This document shows, one piece after another, positions 5,510-5,518 of a stretch of DNA of 5,518 bases. Source of the DNA: Thermococci archaeon (GTDB lineage: Archaea; Methanobacteriota_B; Thermococci; Thermococcales; Thermococcaceae); NCBI GenBank assembly GCA_003663535.1, contig QMUE01000110.1:1-5518 (forward strand), written 5' to 3'. Numbering within the stretch: the first letter of the stretch is position 1; each line of letters starts with the position of its first letter. A program made the translations under genes and the position numbers. The notes beneath the pieces are model-generated. The model saw nothing but the letters and a program-made list of their open reading frames with translations, was not told where the DNA came from and searched no databases.

Positions 5510-5518
5510 GAGAAAAGC
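5487..5518 (+). CDS. start of a downstream gene, truncated by window end
   Basis: An ATG with a strong ribosome site (GAGGTGAT, 5 nt spacing) opens a frame different from the phosphatase and overlaps its last 23 nt. Only ten full codons are visible, MSIKSEVKRK. Start-stop overlap of this kind suggests translational coupling in an operon. The charged opening ending in VKRK resembles the amino ends of archaeal polyprenol/dolichol-kinase or CTP-transferase-like membrane proteins (RK-hydrophobic-H pattern follows in those), but ten residues are too few to assign it. Confidence 0.6.
   Translation, partial: MSIKSEVKRK

Overview
This window looks like the chromosome of a hyperthermophilic archaeon of the order Thermococcales, from an A+T-rich lineage of Thermococcus, Pyrococcus or a close relative. 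The reasons are a 30-nt CRISPR repeat of the form GTTCCAATAAGAC...ATTGAAAG, which is the known Thermococcales type ending in the ATTGAAAG crRNA tag; an MfnA-type pyridoxal-phosphate decarboxylase very like those of Pyrococcus and Thermococcus; a DUF131-type small archaeal membrane protein; GGAGG/GGTGA-type ribosome binding sites; and AT-rich archaeal TATA boxes. The species cannot be fixed from this stretch alone.

Region 1 (1-2082) is the leader-distal part of a CRISPR array: 31 identical repeats and 30 complete spacers of 34-41 nt (mean about 37), preceded by 39 nt that are probably one more, possibly clipped, spacer. The repeat orientation places the leader to the left of the window, so crRNA transcription runs left to right and the oldest spacers lie near 2000. 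No cas gene is present in the window.

Region 2 (2083-4737) is read on the minus strand and converges on the array. In transcription order it holds a small two-helix membrane protein (DUF131/TIGR00304-like), a CPA2-type cation/proton antiporter whose GTG start lies one base after the first gene's stop, and, 43 bp further on, mfnA, a decarboxylase that in Thermococcales most likely makes beta-alanine from aspartate for coenzyme A. A T-tract terminator for this unit fills the 31 bp between mfnA and the last CRISPR repeat. mfnA may also have its own promoter.

Region 3 (4738-5518) begins with a compact 79-bp divergent promoter containing two overlapping perfect palindromes. A plus-strand HAD-superfamily phosphatase follows, and its end overlaps the start of a further gene that runs off the window.

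No obviously new system is visible. The points most worth following are in the array: the strand polarity of the spacers, a leader-proximal spacer that reads as a P-loop, and a possible spacer-borne promoter. Outside it, the overlapping palindromes and the coupling of the DUF131 protein to the antiporter stand out.
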